Below, in pieces: positions 1-28,306 of a stretch of DNA of 64,000 nucleotides. The notes under the pieces were generated by a model that made no database searches, was not told the DNA's origin, and worked only from the letters and a program-made list of their open reading frames with translations. The number at the start of each line of letters is the position of its first letter. Position 1 is the first letter of the stretch. Source of the DNA: Nannobrachium achirus (lineage: Eukaryota; Chordata; Actinopteri; Myctophiformes; Myctophidae). The DNA is taken from assembly GCA_963921795.1 (NCBI GenBank), contig OY997640.1:55370613-55434612 (forward strand), written 5' to 3'. The position numbers and the translations under genes were made by a program.

Positions 1-410
1 CCAGTATAAAGAAGAGTGCAGATTCAATGCTGTGCTCTAAAGTCAGTCTCATCCCAACATGGCACATCCGGTTGGACACCATAATCAGAGCATATATTGA
101 GCGGCTGTTTAAAAAAATCTGCAGACCTAAGATGGTGTTACCAATCATCAGCCTCTTAGTAGTTCAAATCATTCACGTACAAAGCATGGTGTTGTTAGTA
201 GCCCTAAATATCATAATCCATGAGGCACAGTCAGTTATACAACAATGCTAAAAGGATAACACAAAAACTTGTTTCAGTTGCCACATTTGACCTCGATACT
301 CGGGTTGGCATACCAGTAGTATGCCAGGATTCTTATCATGCTGTCATGCACGCACCTTTGAAAAATGCATGTAGCAGTAGCCTAACCTTTTCCTTTTTGT
401 CCTTCCTCAG
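1..410 (+). other. tk1: tk1 intron (partial)
   Basis: Non-coding. The stretch ends in a good polypyrimidine tract and AG acceptor at 409-410, directly before the first recognisable tk1 exon. No earlier tk1 exon is visible, so the upstream exons must lie outside the window. Confidence 0.6.
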
Positions 411-1176
411 CCGTTTGGCAATATCCTGAGCCTGGTTCCTCTGGCTGAGAGCGTGGTGAAGCTGAATGCTGTCTGTATGGTGTGTTACAAAGAGGCTTCC
501 TACACAAAGAGACTGGGAGCTGAGAAGGAGGTGAGTTTAGTGAAGGTTGAGAAGGAGTGGGGTGGATGAGATGAGGGAGGAGGAATGGATGATGCAGGGA
601 GAGTGTGATGATGAACCGTGTGTGTTAAAATCAGGTAAACTGCAGGTTTCATATAATCTGTACGGACTGGATATAATGAGTGTTATGAGATCATGACATG
701 ATGTCATAAGATGATCGGTTTCTTTTAATTACCTAATTTTATTTAGCTCATTTCATAATATGTGTTCATGTCAGTCAGTCGGCAATGTGTGGGTTTATAT
801 ACAGTCAATGGCTGGTACCCCTTTTCTGCATTCTGCCAATCTGGGAACCCATCGCCTTTTATTTATACAGGGAGTACTTAATTTGTTGTGTTTGCACCAC
901 CAAGGTGAAGTGAGCGGTGGATGTGAGGAAAGAAGAAAAGAGTTCCTTTGAATTGAATTGTAAGACGCAAAATCAACCTTTTTACTGTTGTCATAGGTAG
1001 AGGTGATCGGTGGAGCAGATAAGTACCAGGCAGTATGTCGGAAGTGTTACGGAGGCCTGATGTCCAACAAAGAGAACTGTTCCCCTATGAAGGAGGACAC
1101 TCCACCACAAGCGCTCACAGCAAAACAGCTAGACTCTGGTGTTCCCAGGAGGCTCTTCTCCACCCTACAGCTCTGA
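411..1176 (+). CDS. tk1: Thymidine kinase 1, cytosolic (last two coding exons, 5' partial)
   Basis: Thymidine kinase 1 phosphorylates deoxythymidine to dTMP in the cytosolic pyrimidine salvage pathway. The two exons are 411-530 (40 codons, ending at a GTGAG donor) and 997-1176 (59 codons plus TGA); both junctions are phase 0. The first exon encodes [18 protein letters not shown], the C-terminal part of the kinase fold including the lasso loop that covers the thymidine base. The CxxC pair (VCMVC) and the later CRKC supply the zinc-binding cysteines. The second exon begins [18 protein letters not shown], as in vertebrate TK1. SNKENC contains a KEN box, the degron used by APC/C-Cdh1 in TK1, which suggests conserved mitotic-exit turnover. 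The P-loop and catalytic glutamate lie upstream of the window. The extreme C-terminus (RRLFSTLQL) is lineage-variable. Confidence 0.96.
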
Positions 1177-1915
1177 ACGTGAACGACGTTCAAACATTAT
1201 GATTGGGTGAATTGAGGACAGTTACAAGAGCAAAAGTTATTTGTGTGTACATACAGTAGGTATTTGTGTAATGCATTGTGGTTACTCGTGTGGTTATCGA
1301 ATGTTACACTTTTTTTTGTTTTACAATGGAAATGTAACATACACCAGCAATTTTAATTAAGCACAAGCTGAGTTTACGGAGAAATGTAACTATAGAAAAT
1401 GATTATCAGTAGAAGCTATTGTGGTATATAAACATTCTATACCTTATACCTGACAGTTTACATTTGGTGTACATTTTATACTGCTTTGTTCTTTTCCTTT
1501 GTGTGGTTAGAGAGAGACGTATAATGTGGTGTTTATGTCACCATTAAGGCATTTGACTTGACAGGTTATGTGGCTGCAGTTTGACTTGGCAGCCACTAGA
1601 CCTCTAAGCTATAGGTTATGAATGTAATCCTAGTTTTGTGAAACCTGGGCCTTTATGTTATTTACCTATGCTTTTGAAAATGTCATTTGTAATGACAATC
1701 TATACGGTGAAACTTGTACTGTAAGTACTGTACTGCTACTCAATTGCAGCCATGGAGACGAATATAGGCAGTGATGTCCCTCAGATTTAATATTTGTTTT
1801 ATCACCAATTTGTTTTGTTCTTAAAATGTGATTATTTTAATGTTTTGTCTACTTTGGGGGGGAAGTTATGTAATTCTACGACATGTAAATAAAGAGAGTA
1901 TGAGTTAACCAAGTG
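1177..1915 (+). other. tk1: tk1 3' untranslated region with poly(A) signal
   Basis: AT-rich non-coding stretch after the tk1 stop codon. A canonical AATAAA lies at 1888-1893, about 710 bases after the stop. The end near 1915 is inferred from the signal, not observed. Confidence 0.6.
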
Positions 1916-2071
1916 CAAAACATTGGTCGTACAGTCAAATAACTAATGAATATCAAGCCACATGCAGTGTGTGATGTATTATGGTGAAATGCTTCTAGAA
2001 TGCCCAGGATCTGCAGCAGCTAACCCTGATGTGTACTGTGTACAAACATGTCGGTTTGTATAATATATGCT

Positions 2072-2880
2072 TCAGGCCGCATTCACACACATGCGTGAGA
2101 CATCTTCTCCGTATCGTCTGAGGCTGGACTCATATGCGTGAAACATCTTCTCCGTATCGTCTGAGAATGGCCACTGGGGGCGCCGTACTAATGCATTGTC
2201 AATGGAAGGTGGTTTGGTTTTTTGTCGTTGCCGTGTCTCAAGCTCAACCGCAGCCTGTCTTTTGGCCAAGAGACACGGCAACGACAAAACACCAAACAAC
2301 CTTCCATTGACAATGCATTAGTACGGCGTTCCCAGTGGCCATTCTCAGACGATACGGAGAAGATATTTCATGCAAATGTCTGTACGGCGCCTAAGAATGA
2401 GGGGGATCCAATGCATTGTCAATGGAAGGTTGTTTGGTTTTTTGTCGTTGCCGTGTCTCTTGGGCGCCCTACACACAGTTGCGACAGCTATCGTGTCTGT
2501 GTAGTCTGAGATTGAGGGGGGGGGCCCGATCCAATGCATTGTCAATGGAAGGTTGTTTGTTTTTTTGTCGTTGCCGTGTCTCTTGGCCAAAAGACAGCCT
2601 GTGGTTGAGCTAGAGACACGGCAACGACAAAAAAACAAACTACCTTCCATTGACAATGCATTGGACTTCCCCTTCTCAGACGATACGGAGAAGATGTTTC
2701 ACGCATATGTGTGAGTCCGGCCTTGCTCAACCGAAGGCTGTCTTTTGGCCAAGAGACACGGCAACGACAAAAACCAAACAACCTTCCATTGACAATGCAT
2801 TGGACCTGACCCTCCCCCCTCATTCTCAGACTACACGGACATGATAGCTGTCGCAACTGTGTGTAGCGCGCCTCGGTCAT
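2072..2880. repeat. Cluster of nested inverted repeats (six copies of one ~50-bp module)
   Basis: A module starting AATGCATTGTCAATGGAAGG and ending GTTGCCGTGTCTC occurs on the + strand near 2190, 2410 and 2532, and on the - strand ending near 2319, 2661 and 2800. The longest hairpin has arms of about 110 bases (2131-2240 against 2270-2376) and a ~30-base loop. A second boundary motif, CTTCTCCGTATCGTCTGAG, flanks several modules, also in both orientations. Open frames here exist only because the repeats lack stops; their translations resemble one another on both strands and match no family I know. It is probably an array of foldback or MITE-type elements. Confidence 0.8.
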
Positions 2881-5800
2881 TGTATGCAACCTCAGTGTTT
2901 GTCATGTGATTCAATGCAGCCAGTCACATTGGAGGACCAATGGCCTGTTTAATTACAGACCGGTTCTACAGCTAATTGCAAAACTAAAGCCTGATTTGTT
3001 CTTGCATGACTGTTACTTATTTTGGCGAGCGACATGTCGTCGATGTGATGAAGCATAAATAAATTGTGCCAAACACCTGCAACTTTTATATTTACCATAT
3101 ACCACTTCTGTAGCTACATACGTAAACTTGGGTTTAAGCAAAAGGTAGTTTGGCAGTACAGTAGGGTGTTAATGGGTGAGAGTGCTATGATTGAACTTTG
3201 CCCACACCTGGCCACTACCTTTCTATGACTTACTCTTTTCTAGTGTGTGCATAAAAGGTATTTGAGGTTGAGGAAAATACTCTGCATTTGAACCATCATA
3301 TTAGAAACAGTATGCAGGTCCAAGTGAGTACAAACAGCTCACAGACCTCAACACGAAGCCTTGAGGAGGCAGGGATTGAACCGAAGGCTTTCCGATTCTA
3401 CCTTATGAGCAACAGCTGCTCCAAATTTAGGAATTCACTTCTCAAGACTATTCTGTGGATAATTTTATTCCATGACTCTCAAGGACGGGGTTGTTAAAAT
3501 GGATGTTATTGTGCTATTCACAATTAATGACATGGAATGGCATGCAGTTTAACATAACTTCCCATCAAAGCACTGTAATGGTACTGTATGCACTTGATGA
3601 AAAAGATTTCTGTGCATTAAGGAACACAAGTGCAATTCTATTCAGTACTCCTTTTGAGTCATGTTCAAATCTATGCAGAACATTCACTGTACAAATCCTG
3701 TGATTAATATCTACAACGCTCAGATCTGCAACGAGAGCCTGAATTAAATAAATGCAATTCAAATGCAAATGTCATAAATACAAAACAGGCTAAACTTAAG
3801 ATTGAACAGAAATCCACAAGACTCAAATGTACTGATTTACTACTCATTCATTTAACATCACAATCAGCAAACCTCATTTTCACCACTTGCTCCATTTACA
3901 GTAGTAAGCCAAAATAAATAACTATAAGCAGACGGTGAAGACAAGAAAATCATTACATTTTAGGAATTATTTAGCCAATGCGCTTCACCAGGGCAACTTA
4001 TGGGTAAGGGCTGTGTTTTGCTGATGGACAAGTGAGTAGTTGATAATGCATACTTAAAGGGAATTAAGCCCATAGCCCAAGAGTAATGGGGCAACCTCAA
4101 ACAATAGCACCACCCAAATCCTTAATGCAACACTTTCAAGTTTAACTTTTATGTAACAAATTGATAATATTGACGGCATATAAGATAGAAGACATCATTT
4201 GGCTAAATGGAAACCATTGCTGATGGAAAAGATGGCTCAAATATGGCATAAGCACTAAGCACATATATTTTTTGTCCCACAAAGTCAAAAAGAGTTAACT
4301 ACTTTGACAATTGAACCGTGGCAAACATCATGACATGGGTAGGAAATGGAAAATGGAACAAGAATGTCTTAACTGCTCTTTGTTAACCTGTTTATGAATA
4401 AAAATATTTACGAAAAAAAGGCTAAGGTGCTTAAGCCATGCATCTGCCATTGGCAAAAACATAAATTGTCTAAATTACTTTTCCATTAAAGGCATTTGCT
4501 GACATCCTTGTCCAGTGTATAATGGTTAGACTACTGCACACACCTGTGATCCTAGAATGATCAGTTTTGAAATTAGGGCCAGGTTAGGAATTTAACAAAA
4601 AGGGTTGGAGAAGTAAGGGACTAAACAAGTCTTTATCTGGACCAAATAAACAAGACTTATGGCATCGGATTTACATCAGCCATTTGGTTTATCTGATATT
4701 CTCTTTCAGAGTGGCTCACGGGTGAGCAGACATGGTGGTCAGTACTCGCCTCTACCTTTCATGCACAGGACAATCTATCCGTTATCCTGTTACTGTTTAG
4801 TGTGAGGGGCAAACCTGGTGAGCCACAGGATGAAGTCATTCAATTACTAACTACACTTATCTAAATGGCAATAAATACCTCTACCTCCAGTACTGTCAGG
4901 ACTTTATAGGTTCAAACATCCCTATACTTATCTTCAGTTCCCTCCCTACTGGATATCACAATATCTGGGCTAAAAGCTTTATCAAAGGAGAGTTGGTGGA
5001 CTTTGCTGTTTCCATGTTATTGAGAAAAACATACTCAATAATTAAACCTGCTATGAGGTTGAACATAGACATACTGTGTATCATCTTCTCTCTTATAGGG
5101 AGGCCTTATGGTTATCAGGTCATCTGAGAAACTGAGCTAAGAATAGAAATGAAAACAGCAGTTTGTCATTTCTACAGATAACATATAAGGCCACAAACAC
5201 TTCCTCAAACAGATAGTGTCTGTGTGTAGGAGGGCATTAGGCTGGTTTCATAGTTGGCTGTTCAGTAAAGTCTCTAAAGGTATTCCTGCATTAACTAAAA
5301 TCATATTCACTAAGCATTGTGCTCATAAGTTCTCTTAAACACAAAGATCAACATAAAACGAAACAAAGAACACAACAACAAAATAAAAAACACAGGCACA
5401 TAGAACCATTAAAAATGGTAGCTTTGCATAGTGAACATCTATGTACAGATACACATTCTTCTTCTGCAACAAAGGCACCAGAGTTCAATGTCCAGAACAG
5501 AGAAGAAAGAAGAAAGGAACATAAATTAAGTGCTGGCCATTTCCACAAGAGCACTTCTTGGCTGATACTTTCCGTGATCTCACATTGCAGGACCTTTGAC
5601 CGCACAGACATTCCGTTTTAACTCTTCCCAATTCAAAATTAGTATGTTTGAGGTAAAAACTTAAATTTGACACACTCATTCTTGATTTACAAATCTTCCA
5701 ACGCTGATCTCAAACCTCAGGCTGATGTGTTCAAGATCTGACCACAGATCATACATTATATACGTGACCCCCTTGGCAACACTGTGTTAAACTCTTAAAG

Positions 5801-6278
5801 CTTAACTTAAGAATAATAAACAATTCAAGTACCGGTTTTCCAAGTCTCACTGCTCAGACTCAATCAAGGCTGCACCACTTTGGCTATTGATTATCAATGA
5901 TAATCACTTGATGAGTTATCTATACTGTAGATTACAATAATATTGATAAATAATATAAATAATTGCAGTTACTAATGAACATTTTCACCATTATGTCTAA
6001 ATGAATACATTTGATTATTTTAGTCAAATACCACATGATGATTACAGGTAGTCTTTAAGACTAGTGGGGTAAATTATTTGTACAATAGTAGGCCATTTTT
6101 GTATTTGAAATAAAATTGCAATTGTCATCCTCAGTGGCCATTCTAAATTAAATTAAATATATTGCAAACATGCCCAATGTTATGAATTATCCATTGTGGA
6201 AACTTAGGATCATGACAGACACCTAAACTCCACTAATTGTGTGGTCCTGACCTGGATGATCCTACACATCCACTCTAT
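2881..6278. other. Intergenic region between tk1 and syngr2 (tail to tail)
   Basis: About 3.4 kb of AT-rich sequence. Apart from one SINE-like remnant (3310-3421) I see no exon, RNA gene or clear transposon. Part of it may be the syngr2 3'UTR, which ends at an unidentified site downstream of 6646. Confidence 0.5.
3310..3421 (-). repeat. tRNA-derived SINE-like remnant
   Basis: Read on the - strand, this contains a GGTTCAATCCC block resembling the B box of an internal RNA polymerase III promoter. It is preceded by a tRNA-like segment (GCTCATAAGGTAG). Body and tail are degenerate. Confidence 0.4.
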
Positions 6279-6540
6279 TAGTAGGGTCTCAAACCAAGGT
6301 TCTGTGAATGTTTTTTATGCAAAACAGATGTTTGCAATGGATTCAGAATCATGAAAAACCCCTAGTTTGACCCCTCATATGTTACTTAAAGCAGATACAT
6401 TTTTTGCTTTTTTTTCCCTGTAATGTAAAGTTAATGGGACACCAACTAAATCTTTTATAAAGGGTCCATAGAGGTCAAATCAATCATCAAAACATCCTTG
6501 CCAGAGGATGGTCACAGAACCTTGGTTTGAGACCCTACTA
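6279..6540. mobile_element. MITE with ~29-bp perfect terminal inverted repeats
   Basis: The 5' end TAGTAGGGTCTCAAACCAAG is matched perfectly in inverse orientation at the 3' end, over about 29 bases. The internal segment (GCAATGGATTCAGAATCATG and following bases) is also found in the MITE at 17128-17609, so the two share an interior but not termini. It may lie within the syngr2 3' flank. The target-site duplication is unclear. Confidence 0.75.
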
Positions 6541-6645
6541 TATGATTGTGTGCCAAGCAGCAGACTATCAACAGGTGACTTGTCTTGGAATACCTACTCA
6601 GTGACTCCTCCACCCAGCGACCCACCCACTCCCGTCCCTCTGGAC

Positions 6646-16377
<9,732 letters not shown>

Positions 16378-16998
16378 GTCTCCCCGAGAAAAGTATTCTC
16401 CCGCCCGCTCCTCTGCGTTTACAACGCCGCGATTATATATTCACTGACAGTTTAATGACTTGCTTTTCCCCAGCGAGCCTCTGCGAATGCAAGCGCGAGG
16501 TGCATCCGTGAAACCGCCTCCGTAAAAAAAACAGCAGCCTACTCGAACGTTAAAACAACCACAATAATACAAAAAAGAGCTTCCGGTAATATGTCAAAAT
16601 AAAATTATTTTTGGCGTTTCATTTAAAAAAACAGACACACAATTGATTAAACACACATATTATAGCACTCTTGATTTAAAATAAATAAATAAATTATCCT
16701 CAGACTTTGGAATGCATATGTTGGCCAATCAAGTCAACCCAAAGAAACGGGTCAAAGCAGGTTGTGCTTATATTTTGCAGTCACAAAACCTTGTATTTTC
16801 CGGTCTCGTTCTGACATCGTCTCGCAAGATGACAGTTGAAACTTGAAAGTTTACGAATGCAAACGCCAATCTGTCAATCTGCCAGGCCCAGTGTATGCAG
16901 TACACTCTATTCGTTCGTATTTATCAAGTGATGCGCGAGTAATATTGTTGTTGAAACGAAAATAATACAATGAGGGACGGTCCCTCATTGCTTGGGCC

Positions 16999-17051
16999 CT
17001 GTGCTTCCACCTGGTGGTCCCTCAGGGAGGGACCACCAGGTGGAAGCACAG
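16999..17051. repeat. Perfect hairpin, 25-bp arms and 3-base loop, upstream of syngr2
   Basis: Arms 16999-17023 and 17027-17051 are exact reverse complements (arm core GTGCTTCCACCTGGTGGTCC). It lies about 620 bases upstream of the syngr2 start codon, in the syngr2 to receptor A intergenic region. A second short dyad (GGGACGGTCCC, about 16975-16985) is next to it. Confidence 0.9.
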
Positions 17052-17127
17052 AGCGCAACATCGTAAATCATATTTGTCAGGGCCAGGGGATATTAATAAA
17101 ACCTGTGAATAAATTACCAATAAGTTT

Positions 17128-17609
17128 CTTCACCAATGTGTTTGTAAAGGTGTCTAGAAACAAGACTGAAATTCAGTTCTGGTGAATTTTTGACAGTTGC
17201 TGAAAGTTGGGGTCCTATTCATAAAAAAAGAAAAAGAAAAAAAATCGGATTTAAGTTTTCATTATTCTGAATCCATTGCAAGCATTTGTTTTGCACGAAA
17301 AACTCTCCTTGGGCGTGGTACAAAAACGGCCCAACAAAAAAATGGTTTAGTGATGACAATTAAGTGCATGGCTATGGCCGTTTTTAGCCCAAGGTGTGCT
17401 TTTCGTGCAAAACAAATGCTTGCTTGCAATGGATTCAGAATCATGAAAAAACCCTATGTGACCCCTCACATCATGGTATTTAAAGCAGATTCTTTGGGGG
17501 AATTTTGTTCCTGTATAGTAGGCCTATAGCTATAGTAAGTGAATGGGACCCCAACTTTCATGAATTTCAGATGTGTTTCTAGACACCTTTACAAACACAT
17601 TGGTGAAGA
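17128..17609. mobile_element. MITE with ~35-bp terminal inverted repeats and an internal hairpin
   Basis: The 5' end TCTTCACCAATGTGTTTGTA is matched in inverse orientation at the 3' end. A second inverted pair lies inside (AAAGTTGGGGTCC/GGACCCCAACTTT) and a third around GAATCCATTGCAAGCATTTG, giving nested arms. The interior is related to the MITE at 6279-6540. Confidence 0.75.
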
Positions 17610-18147
17610 CATTAGAATATATTCCCAGATGTGACATTATTCTGATAATATTCCCTGCCTAACACAGTGTCAGACAGGTACACATTGAATGCCTCTATTA
17701 AAAGGAATTTCACCAAAAGGGCAATTTGTTAGATTGTTCATAAAAAAAATACTTTATTTTACAGTAAGTGTCTACTGAATATAAAATACAGTTCCGTTAA
17801 ATTAATTTAAATCTATGTTCCTATTAATGTATAGTCATGCATATTGCTTAATTTCCATTATATCACTGTATGATGGATTGATTGCGTGAATATTTTATTA
17901 GACAGAAATGTAAAACAGCAGTACAGTCAAAACACTTAGTCTAAAGGGTTTACACAAAAAAAGAAAAAAAAACATTCAATATCTTCACAAGTATAAAAAC
18001 ACTATATGTACAGAGTAAAGAAGTGTGGGGGGAGGTGAATTTTCAGGGCTGTTTTAAAGGAAGCCAGTGAACAAAATTTTAATGGAATTCCACATTTGAG
18101 TGGCAGTGCTGTAGAAGGAGAATTAGGTCTACCCATGTGCTGTAACT

Positions 18148-18634
18148 CAGTGGTCCTCAACCTTTTCAGGCTGTGACCCCCAAAATAATCATATTTTAAC
18201 TGGGGACCCCCAAAATAATCATATTTTAACTGGGGACCCCCCACCTTGCACAAGCACTTGGAATTGTAGGAGTTGGCATTACATTTGGTTTGACTCGATC
18301 TATTCCATTGTGAAATAGATCATGCTCACAACGCCTCGCGTTGCGAGGCGTTTGCGAGGCGTTGTGAGCATGTAGATCAGCTATTTTCAAAATGTCAGCC
18401 TCTAATATTTCACAATTTGACCAATGTTTGACCAGAGGTACTAAAAGGGTCTTTAAAGTCCTTAAATTGTCACTTTAAATATGTGCAGATACCCTCTATA
18501 CACTTCAACTTTATGTTGGTTTGACTACTGTTGAGTGAGAAAACAATGTTCACATTTAGCTTAACATCTGGGGACCCCCCAAAATAATTTGGGGACCCCC
18601 CTGGGGGTCCCGATCCACAGGTTGAGAACCACTG
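18148..18634. mobile_element. hAT-type MITE with exact 8-bp target duplication
   Basis: Ends are CAGTGGTCCTCAACC and GGTTGAGAACCACTG. Flanking CTGTAACT at 18140-18147 and 18635-18642 is an exact 8-bp duplication, diagnostic of hAT insertion. It contains a 31-base tandem duplication (18178-18240) and a strong internal hairpin (about 18310-18371, arm ATGCTCACAACGCCTCGC). It sits just downstream of receptor A, possibly in its 3'UTR. Confidence 0.9.
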
Positions 18635-18818
18635 CTGTAACTAACGTGAGATCGGTGATTTAGGTCATCCTGATATCACACTGGGGGAGGACAAATTGTG
18701 ACCAGTGACTCAATTAAATGCAAGATTGTCAAAAGCTCTTCTTGGGTATATTGTGGCTTATAGCATACTAAAATGTCCCATTATGGCTAACTATTTATCT
18801 GGATTGAAGATCCTCCAA

Positions 18819-24682
<5,864 letters not shown>

Positions 24683-25488
24683 TCTCTAAGCTTATCCAAA
24701 TAATCCTGCAGGAGCATTGAAAAAATATAATCTTCTTTAATGAGATATAAAAATGTGGCAACAAATTTTGAAACTGAGAATGATGGTGGTCTGGAGTCAT
24801 GGCAGTTTTGAATGGAGGGACACACTATGAGGGTAAAACAGTTGATGCTGACGCACAGACACACGCACTTTAAAACGTGCAAATGACTGATAGTGTTGAC
24901 CTACAGTAGACCACCCCACCATAGACCCTCCCACGTTCTTCAGCTTGATGATTCAAATTCATGCACGTTTGTATATTTTTTTAAATATTTTAATATGGAA
25001 CACTTAAAATATATTTTAAACACAAAAGCACAATTTACAAAATGAAAAAGAAACTTTAAAATGTAAAAAAAAGAAAGAAAAAGGATTAAACACATATGAA
25101 AAAAAGGAGCAAAAGAAAAAAGATATATGCATTGTACAACAAAGCCCAAATACAACAATGCAATCTTAAAGGCCTGATCCAAATCATAAAAAGAAGTCAG
25201 GTTGGCTAAATACAGTATTTTCTAATTGTCAATACCAAAATCCTACAAAGGTATTTCTGCCTAAAAATAAATGAAATGACTCAATAAAGGACATCAGAAA
25301 TACATCTGTTCATATTAACTTCCTAATTATGTTCATTAAAAGTCAATCACTGTTTTTTTATTTTTTTATATATATATCCACAGTATAATAGAGAGACTGG
25401 AAAACTAAAGAGCAGAGAGGGAGGAAGACATGCAAAAACAGTTCTCAAGCTGGAATACTCTGCTCAGGCTCATGATGATGACATCACA
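24683..25488. other. Intergenic region between receptors A and B
   Basis: About 800 bases separate the start of A from the stop of B. It is AT-rich with no further exon. A minus-strand AATAAA (TTTATT on the + strand at 25358-25363), about 125 bases downstream of the B stop codon, is a likely poly(A) signal for B. The A promoter must lie in the remaining ~650 bases; I see no clear TATA box. Confidence 0.55.
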
Positions 25489-27687
25489 TCATACGGTGAT
25501 CTCTATGGTCTGAAACAGGAAAATAGAGACAGCAGTCATTATTATTTCTTGTACAGCGAATCAAATATCAGTTCAACATATTTCAGATAGAGACTGACTG
25601 TAGCAAAAATGGACAAAGTGTGCCTGTTGTTGTCTCTAGACACCCTCCCCTGTATCTTTCTTATGTTATTTTAACCTTTCTTTTAGAACCACTGTACTGT
25701 ACCTGGTTGTGCACAGTAGTTTCCACACTGGAGGCAGGGTCTGCATGTTTGCCTACAGACCTGGAGGTGATGTCAGACAGAGGAGACGACTCTGAGCTGG
25801 GGAGGAAGAGAATTATAGCTGATATACTGTATGTTTGCAGGGTTTTTGATTTTCTGGGGGGAATGGGGGTCATTCATTTTCATTTTTTTATGGGGATATG
25901 TTTTATCCCTGCTTCTTTTCAGCATGAATTAAATGCTGTTCCTTTTGAGAAATGTAGACTGTCTTATTTTATCGTGAACAATAGTGAGGACCAATTATAC
26001 AAAGATAGGTTGAAAAGTGGTGAAGTCGTCCATTAACCACATTAAACCTGGCATCCCTATTTTGGGCAAATTCTCAAACTTCTTCCCATATACATTATTG
26101 AAAACACCCCTAGTACATTCGCTATTTTCGCTATGTGTTGTATGATGAAGTATATGGGGCTAAGTCGTTAAGAAATAAGACAGTGGTTTTAGATAAGACA
26201 GCTTACTTTGTGGCTGCATTCATGGCACCATTGGCTGTGAAAAGTTAGATGGTACATAAAATAAATAGAGGTAAGGGTAGTGATTTAAACCATTGTCCAC
26301 TTTTTAAATCGATTACTAAATCTTATCACACATTCTGAGTGAGACACGCATCTAATGAGACACGCATCGACACATGAAATGGGACATTCTGCATAATGAA
26401 TACTTTCTACTTTTGATACTTTATACTTTGATAGTAGCTATACTGTTGAAATGTTTTTTCTTCTGAGAAGCAAGCATGCTAGTAGCCTACATTTTTATAC
26501 CAATACTTTTGTAAGTAAATATTGATTACTTGTAACAGAGTACTTCGACATGGCAGTATTGATACTTTTCATTAAAAAACATACCTTTCTTGTGGTCAAA
26601 CATTCTCATCACACAGGCAACGGCCACTGCTAGAGCCAACAGCAAGAAGCAGCAGAAAGCTATGGCGAAGACCTCTATGGGTGTCATGGTGCCCACTGTA
26701 TGAGACAATGCACAGCTTGGTGAACGCTGTGTGCCCACTTTGAAAGAAAAGAAAATTACCCAAATTAATAATCTGTCATTGATCTCTCAAAAAAAGTATG
26801 TAATAGTGATATAAAACATCAACCTAATCCCAGCGTCGGAAATGTAGGCAGAAAGGTAGGCAGAAGTCTTGGAATTGCATAAGTGCCTTCCTGAGTTGTA
26901 ATCAATAATTCTCTTCATTAGAAAAAGCATGACATTTAGCTTCACTCCATGTTAACCATGTTGGAAGGAACTGATAAAAAAAATCAGCAAATCTGTCCAT
27001 TCTTCATTTACTTGTAAATTGTTGTATTTGCTTGAAATGGGAGAAGTTTTCCTTTTATCACAGAAGAATCTATACAATAAATAGTAATTGAAATGCAACA
27101 TTTCCATTGTTGTCCAACAATCTTGAACATTCCCATTTTCTATGGATATTTTGTATATAACATTGCTCCATTTTATGTCTAGGTATAGTCAACATTAATT
27201 TCAATGCAACTCCTATAAATAAACCAATAAATCAATCAATCTTATTCAGGCCTGCCTACCTGAGTGAAAATATGAGGGCAGCGATGAATGCTTTGTGATA
27301 ATTTGTTTATCACATACCCATAGCCTTATTTATTCACAAAGACAACAAGAAAATATCGTTTTAACAATTTAATAGTCACTATCTACAATAGTGTGGGGAG
27401 AGAGTTGGCTCAGAAGTTTTGGGCATGCCTCACCTTTGCATGGTACGCTACGCAGCCATTCTGTGAACCGTGTCTTCTCAGCCGTTCATTCTACCAAAGT
27501 TTTGTCCTTGTCAGTTCAGCGCATGGTGGAACATTTGCTGTACCGATTGATCAGTTGCTATATATTCCTTAGGGAAGATATGACAGCTGACCAATCAGTG
27601 CAAGCATATCAACATCTTGGCCCTCACCCAGGGCATAGAAAGGCTGGGTATGTGATAATAATGTGTTATTATCACTTATACATACAG

Positions 27688-27735
<48 letters not shown>

Positions 27736-27753
27736 AGTGTGTGTGTGCGTGTG

Positions 27754-27789
<36 letters not shown>

Positions 27790-28241
27790 TATGTGTGTGC
27801 ATGTGTGCGTGCGTCATAGTTGAATGGGAACCCTAGCCAAAGGTTCTCATCTGAACCAAAGCACAGTCCATCTCACCAGTCAAATTGATGAGCACTGGCT
27901 TGCTCTCCACCCAAGGGGAGGAGTTGTCGTAGCTGTCCCTCGCCCTGCAGCGATAATACCCAGAGTCCTCTGGGCCCAGCTGGAGGAGGATGAGTGTTCG
28001 GCCATGGTCATGGAAGGTGTAGTGAGGTTTGGAGGGTGGGTGCAAACGAGGGTGTGTGTCGTGGGTCTCGGTGCGAAGAAGAGAATTGTTAAGGAGCCAC
28101 GAGAAGGAAGGGAAGGTTCCTTTGCTCAGGTTACAGTGCAGCATGATGGCAGACATTTCAGAATCATCTCTGTAGAGATGCTCCACCTCCACCTTAACAT
28201 GGCCACTCACTGGGGCTGGAGGATGGAAGGAAGAGACAGAG

Positions 28242-28306
<65 letters not shown>

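Noticed and set aside
2072-2889. Several overlapping frames with similar peptides on both strands
   Set aside because: They arise from the inverted repeat modules, which read similarly in both directions.
5319-5621. 100-codon + strand frame between tk1 and syngr2
   Set aside because: Low-complexity Lys/Gln/His composition with an antisense frame of similar length; no supporting motif.
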